Part shown: positions 59,950 through 64,000 of the stretch, piece by piece
Layout of the letters: every line of letters starts with the position of its first letter
How positions within the stretch are numbered: the stretch's first letter is position 1
Source of the DNA: Pempheris klunzingeri
Taxonomy: Eukaryota > Chordata > Actinopteri > Acropomatiformes > Pempheridae
DNA: 64,000 nucleotides
Reading direction: 5' to 3'
Assembly (NCBI RefSeq): GCF_042242105.1
Contig: NC_092013.1
Location: forward strand, 3,467,987 to 3,531,986
Program-made: the position numbers and the translations under genes
The notes under the pieces: generated by a model
What the model saw: the letters and a program-made list of their open reading frames with translations, nothing else
Databases searched by the model: none
What the model was told of the DNA's origin: nothing

Positions 59950-60054
59950 GTGAGCCGTCAGCCATCTGCCGCAGTCAGTTAGCTCCAGCGGGAATGGAAA
60001 ATGGAGGATTGACCGAAGAGCGAGGGCATATCGTCGATATTTTCTTGCGTGTAG
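59950..60054 (+). other. dido1: Candidate dido1 non-coding first exon
   Basis: GC-rich start region ending at TGTAG|GTGGGT. It includes an ATG at 59994 that opens a 28-codon upstream ORF if joined to the exon at 61460. The upper limit is approximate. Inferred from CpG content, donor and position. Confidence 0.5.
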
Positions 60055-61459
60055 GTGGGTAGAAGGCTACGAGTTAATATTTCAGTAACGTTGGTAGTGT
60101 TGAGTTTTTTGTGGGATGCTTCCGTGTCTCGGTGTTTGTCCTGTTTGTCCTCCTACCACACGGCGCGCCTGACGTTAGCTGTAATGCTAACTTGTGTACA
60201 GCCCAACTACGTGACGAAATGTCATCCACATCGATTAGTTACACATGACTCTTACTACATATTGATTGTATCTCGTGATTCGGCTTGTTGTAGATATGTG
60301 TTTACGCCTTGGTCGTTACTTAAACGTTTCAACGGTTAGCTACGGGTCGAGTTTGTCGTTAGCTTGCCCGGGCTCGTGGTTGCTAGTAGCATTAGCCAAG
60401 GCTTGCTAGCTACAAGTGCACGTTTTGCCACGCTCCGCTCATCTTAGTCAGACGGAGCGATAAACGATGAAAAAGAAGATTTGGAACATGCACATGGGTT
60501 TTTTTTATATTAGACAAGCTGCTGTGAAGTGTGCCCCGCCCAGTGTTTAGCAGAATTTGTGCCACCGTGCTCCTGGTTTAGCCGCGATAGCTAACGTGAG
60601 AGAGTTACGTGGTTTGTGTCGGGCGTGCAGGCAGCAGATTCATCTTGTCCGGTTTCTTCTATATCTTCCAAATTGTTTGCATACATATTTACAACCCACG
60701 TTTGCCCGGACGCATTTGATAACAATGCACAGCTGTGATTGTGATTTTGCGGTCAAGTTAGTATTTCATGCGCAGAAAGGCCCTGTGCATCCTCCTCCTC
60801 CTCCTCCTCTTCCTCCTCCTCCTCCTCGGTGTGGAGCAGCAGCTACAGCCTCACTACATCTCATGCTAACCACGTCAACATGTCGCTGCTGTCATAAACT
60901 TCATTTGATCGCTCTGTCCGAGTGCAGAATTACACGCCGGGGATGAATTTGATCTCCGTCCCGGGCCCCTCCCACCTTTCATGGCAACAGTTTTCCCTTC
61001 ATTCACGTGGCACGGCGTCGTGACCACAGGGTGTGAGGAATCCTGTGCAATCTCCTCTGTTCTTGTTTGGTGGCTTTGTGTCTAGTGCTCATCATCAATG
61101 CATACATTTAAAAGCTAAAACATCATGCAGTCATTTCGGGCACAAGTGTTTACAAATGCTTTTAACTATGGAAGTGAATTAATGAAAGTTGTTGTGAATG
61201 TTTCTGAACCTACTTGGTGTGTTCTGCACAGCAAGCAGCCACTCGGCTCATTTGTTTGTTTTATCCATTTGCAGTTACTGGCACAGATCATATACAGTTC
61301 AAACTTAAATTGAGCTCTAGGGCACTTGATAGTAAATGTGTTAAATTTGAAAGGAACCTTTTTATCACTTTAAAAAGTCCTCACTGTTGCTGCACCGTAA
61401 GTCTTTCTGTGAAGCTCAGTGAACTTTGACCCTAACTTGTGTTTTCCTCTTTCTGGCAG
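60055..61459 (+). other. dido1: dido1 intron 1
   Basis: Moderately CpG-rich near the start, with a CTC repeat at 60789-60826. The 129-codon frame at 60557-60946 is poly-Pro from that repeat and is not treated as coding. Confidence 0.5.
60789..60826. repeat. (CTC)n trinucleotide repeat
   Basis: About 12 CTC units with one interruption in dido1 intron 1. Confidence 0.9.
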
Positions 61460-61554
61460 ATCCTTTAACTTTGTACCAAGACTGATGATTTCTGCTGCGA
61501 AGCCTTTGGTTTGGTTTGAAGAGGCACACTGTTATCATCACTGCTGACCTGCAG
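61460..61554 (+). other. dido1: Candidate dido1 non-coding exon 2
   Basis: Flanked by TTCTGGCAG and by CTGCAG|GTAAAG, both strong splice sites, with no frame continuing into the coding exon. It contains a short upstream ORF starting at about 61483 and ending in the same exon. Confidence 0.6.
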
Positions 61555-63309
61555 GTAAAGCCACTGGCATTTTTCATGACGTGCTCTTGAATTAAAGGTG
61601 AATATTAGGCGATGCGCAGTTTCTTCAATTCACATTTGTAGTTGGAAAAGAATTCACCACTAATGATGTACGTGATTGATTTCTACATTGTGTTTCAGCC
61701 ACATTAAAGTTGGTTTTAGACTTTTGTGAATGTCTTAAATAGACTGAACATGTTCTGCTTCTCGTCCCAATTTTCAACCTATGAATTAAATTACATTATG
61801 TATTAAACATTTGTAACTTTAAGTTAGAAGATGTAATTTAAACTGTAATTTTTCATAACTAGACCACCTTAAATTAAAACATTAGACTAGAGAGGGTATG
61901 TATGTGACGTCACTATACACTGAATTTACCATGGTCTGTCATCCTTAGTAGCAAACATGCTACAATCAATATCTATCCGGATGCATTCACATGGAAAATA
62001 CTGCAGTAAATATAAGAAGCTGTTATCCAATCAAATGCATAGATTACAAAAATCGTGGCACACGTTTTATAGACTGCAGGCAGCTTAATATTGAAATATT
62101 TTAGCAAACCTGACCGCAGACCGCCAGAATATCGTTTGCTTTGAGGCTCCTGACGCGCACACGCAGTTTGTGTCAGGAGACATTTTAATGTCCACAGCAG
62201 AACCCGGCCTATACTGGATTTTTTGAGGCCGTTACGATATTGAAATTTGGGAATTACAAAAAAAAAAAAAAATCTGATGATGATGTTTTTAAAAACGTAC
62301 ATAACAAACAACAATCATAAAACTGATCTCTTAGACAAAGATACATACTGAGCGCAGGATATTAGACAAAATCAATCTGTCAGTGCTCTCTGGCGGACAA
62401 ACTATGCAATGGAGATACTGTTTCTAAATAAACCTTAATAAAACCCCAGTTTGGTGTTTCTGTGCTGCATTTTCTTGTTACTTCTGCTGCTTTCACATGG
62501 ATTCAGGCAGACGATCGACACTGGATGGATGACACAGGAAAAACAAACAGTCGGATTGAACGGCATCACATGCATGACAAAATGTTGCTGTGGTGATCTC
62601 GTATTGCTTACAAAGACTGGACTAAATATATTAAATAATAAATAAAATGTACTGCGTTATTTTGTAGCATGATACAGTATATTATGCATTATTGCATGTT
62701 TTCTGCTTGTGTTAGAGAACTATGTAAACTATTTTAACTGTGGATGGCTGCCGTCACTGATGGGGGGTCTTCTCTGCCGTTCTCGCCTACTTTTCACGTC
62801 CTGCTCTGATAAAAAGATGATAAAAATGGTTTTCTGTCAGCCTGAATTCATGCGAATGCAGCTTTACACTTGGATATGATATGATGAGCCATTATATCGG
62901 CCAAGAGAACTCATTGGAGTCTCTCTAGTCCACACAGCACTGACTGACGGGGACATTTTACACATTGTTGTTATTGTTGGTAGCATCTCCAGCTACAGCA
63001 GCCGTAACGAGGCTGTTTAGCTACTCGGTGATGGTGGAGGGATCATGTGGAAAAAGTGACGTCATTGCATATCCTCAATAGAGCAGCCGTCAAAATAGAT
63101 TTGCTGAATTAGCGCTGTGCGACGCAAATAACCTTTTACTGTAATATTTGGAGCGACGATGCAACAGAAACGAGTTCATTGACGTGTTTTAAGACATGGA
63201 GGAATCCCAGCAAAGCCTAATGAATAAAAGAACGTGGCTGCCCTTCATATTTGTCATGTAATGGACTGAAAAGAGTGACTCATAGCTGGTCTTTTGTGCT
63301 CCCCTGTAG
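61555..63309 (+). other. dido1: dido1 intron 2
   Basis: Mostly occupied by a 1.19-kb inverted-repeat element (61892-63077); nothing else recognised. Confidence 0.6.
61892..63077. mobile_element. Non-autonomous inverted-repeat element (about 1.19 kb)
   Basis: The left end GAGGGTATGTATGTGACGTC (61892-61911) is mirrored by GTGACGTCATTGCATATCCTC at 63057-63077, with a few mismatches. No transposase frame lies between. The ends contain the CRE-like palindrome TGACGTCA or close relatives. I infer a DNA-transposon derivative of unknown superfamily. Confidence 0.55.
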
Positions 63310-63346
63310 ACATTCAGTTTGAAAGTAGTGATTGACTCCATCATCT

Positions 63347-63428
63347 ATGGAGGAGAATGCAAGCCCTGAGCTCTCTCTAGCTCCTGAGCCAGAGCAGAGC
63401 CAGGACCGTATGGATAGCTGCTCTCAAG
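63347..63428 (+). CDS. dido1: dido1 coding exon 1
   Basis: The exon starts at the acceptor CCCTGTAG (63302-63309); ATG at 63347 gives MEENASPELSLAPEPEQSQD, then RMDSCSQ and G|GTACCT. The acidic N-terminus is not itself diagnostic; identity comes from the next exon. Confidence 0.88.
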
Positions 63429-64000
63429 GTACCTTGGATCAGCTTCTTTTCCCTCATAATAACAGGGTGGGAACGTTGTGGTGATGCCACTTATGATGTG
63501 ACGTTCTGTGATCTTTGAATGGTTTTAAATTTGGGGGGAAATGTAGAATAAGTACGGGTCCTTTCCAAGTAAAGCTATCAGTTTTACTAATTGTTTTATT
63601 CATATACATGCTGAAGCCCAAGACGATCCATAGTTTCTTGGTTTTATTGTTGCACCCTGGTGATTGCTTGCCATGGTATTTTTTCTTGCCCACAGCCTTT
63701 TTGTAATTGTCTGTCCACAGGTTTTGGAGAAGGGTTTAGTGAGCAAAAGGAACAGTTTCAAACTGAAAGCAACAATGTGGCCAAAGAGACACTAGAGGAG
63801 CCAGATAAATCTTTCAAGGCCAACAGTGAAGTAAAGAAGACTTGGGGTTTCCGACGGTCCACTGTTGCAAAGAGAGAGATGCCAGTGGAGGCAGCGACCG
63901 ACAGCCCTGAAAGCCGCTGTCCTGTACGTCGCAGCGGCAGGCAGTCTAAGCGTACGGACAAACTAGAGGAATTCCTCCTGACGGCCAAAAGAGGGTCCAG
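63347..64000 (+). CDS. dido1: Dido1, death-inducer obliterator 1 (5' part)
   Basis: DIDO1 is a nuclear protein with a PHD finger reading H3K4me3, a TFIIS-like central domain and a SPOC domain; it acts in transcription, splicing and chromosome stability. Only the N-terminus is here: exons 63347-63428 and 63721-64000, joined in phase 1, about 120 codons running off the window. KKTWGFRRSTVAKRE and RRSGRQSKRTDKLEEFL match the human segments RKTWGFRRTTIAKRE and LRRSGRQPKRTERVEQFL almost residue for residue. The PHD and later domains must lie beyond 64000. An in-frame TGA precedes the ATG, supporting this start. Its 5' UTR likely includes exons at about 59.95 and 61.46 kb. It follows zmynd8 head-to-tail. 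Confidence 0.93.
63721..64000 (+). CDS. dido1: dido1 coding exon 2 (cut by the window end)
   Basis: Acceptor TGTCCACAG. It carries the conserved WGFRR and RRSGRQ basic motifs. The frame is open at the window edge. A competing acceptor at 63696 would hit a stop at once and is rejected. Confidence 0.93.

Noticed and set aside
60557..60946. 129-codon frame in dido1 intron 1
   Set aside because: Poly-Pro from the CTC repeat; GC-rich first-intron sequence often lacks stops.
63694..63720. Alternative dido1 acceptor CCCACAG at 63690-63696
   Set aside because: Joining there gives Ala-Phe-Leu-stop at once; the acceptor ending at 63720 keeps the conserved frame.

Overview
The window is vertebrate nuclear DNA, almost certainly from a teleost fish. 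It carries four recognisable protein genes with GT-AG introns, a TATA promoter, poly(A) signals, many (CA)n/(GT)n microsatellites, several terminal-inverted-repeat elements and one LINE 3' end. The proteins match their human counterparts closely enough to name the genes, but the species cannot be told from the sequence. I found no prokaryotic, viral, CRISPR, rRNA or tRNA feature.

Layout: (1) 1-4.7 kb: id1 on the plus strand (132 aa, two exons), with a TATA/CCAAT promoter, and about 0.9 kb upstream a module resembling the BMP-response element known from mammalian ID1. (2) 4.7-38.4 kb: ncoa3 on the minus strand, tail-to-tail with id1. Twenty-one coding exons lie between 19343 and 9055 and sum exactly to 1614 codons plus stop. 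A long intron of about 18.9 kb separates the ATG exon from a candidate non-coding first exon at 38.2-38.3 kb. (3) 38.4-43.7 kb: intergenic. (4) 43.95-58.7 kb: zmynd8 on the plus strand, head-to-head with ncoa3. Twenty coding exons sum exactly to 1202 codons plus stop. (5) 59.95 kb to the end: dido1 on the plus strand. Two 5' UTR exons and the first two coding exons are present; the gene runs off the window.

Functionally this is a cluster of transcription and chromatin regulators. Id1 is a DNA-binding-deficient HLH antagonist of bHLH factors. Ncoa3 is a p160 nuclear-receptor coactivator with bHLH-PAS, three LXXLL boxes and a CBP/p300-binding helix. Zmynd8 is a PHD-bromo-PWWP-MYND chromatin reader. 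Dido1 is a chromatin/transcription factor of the Dido family. The human orthologues all lie on chromosome 20 but in separate bands (except NCOA3 and ZMYND8, which are neighbours), so this window brings them together within 64 kb.

I saw no wholly new biological system. The most interesting items are: the BMP-response-like module and the perfect intronic hairpin of id1; an in-frame 12-bp coding minisatellite giving 13 Met-Gln-Gly-Gln units in ncoa3; a CA repeat abutting an ncoa3 5' splice site; a NAGNAG acceptor in ncoa3; tandem in-phase donors in zmynd8; upstream ORFs in ncoa3 and dido1; and four MITE-like inverted-repeat elements.
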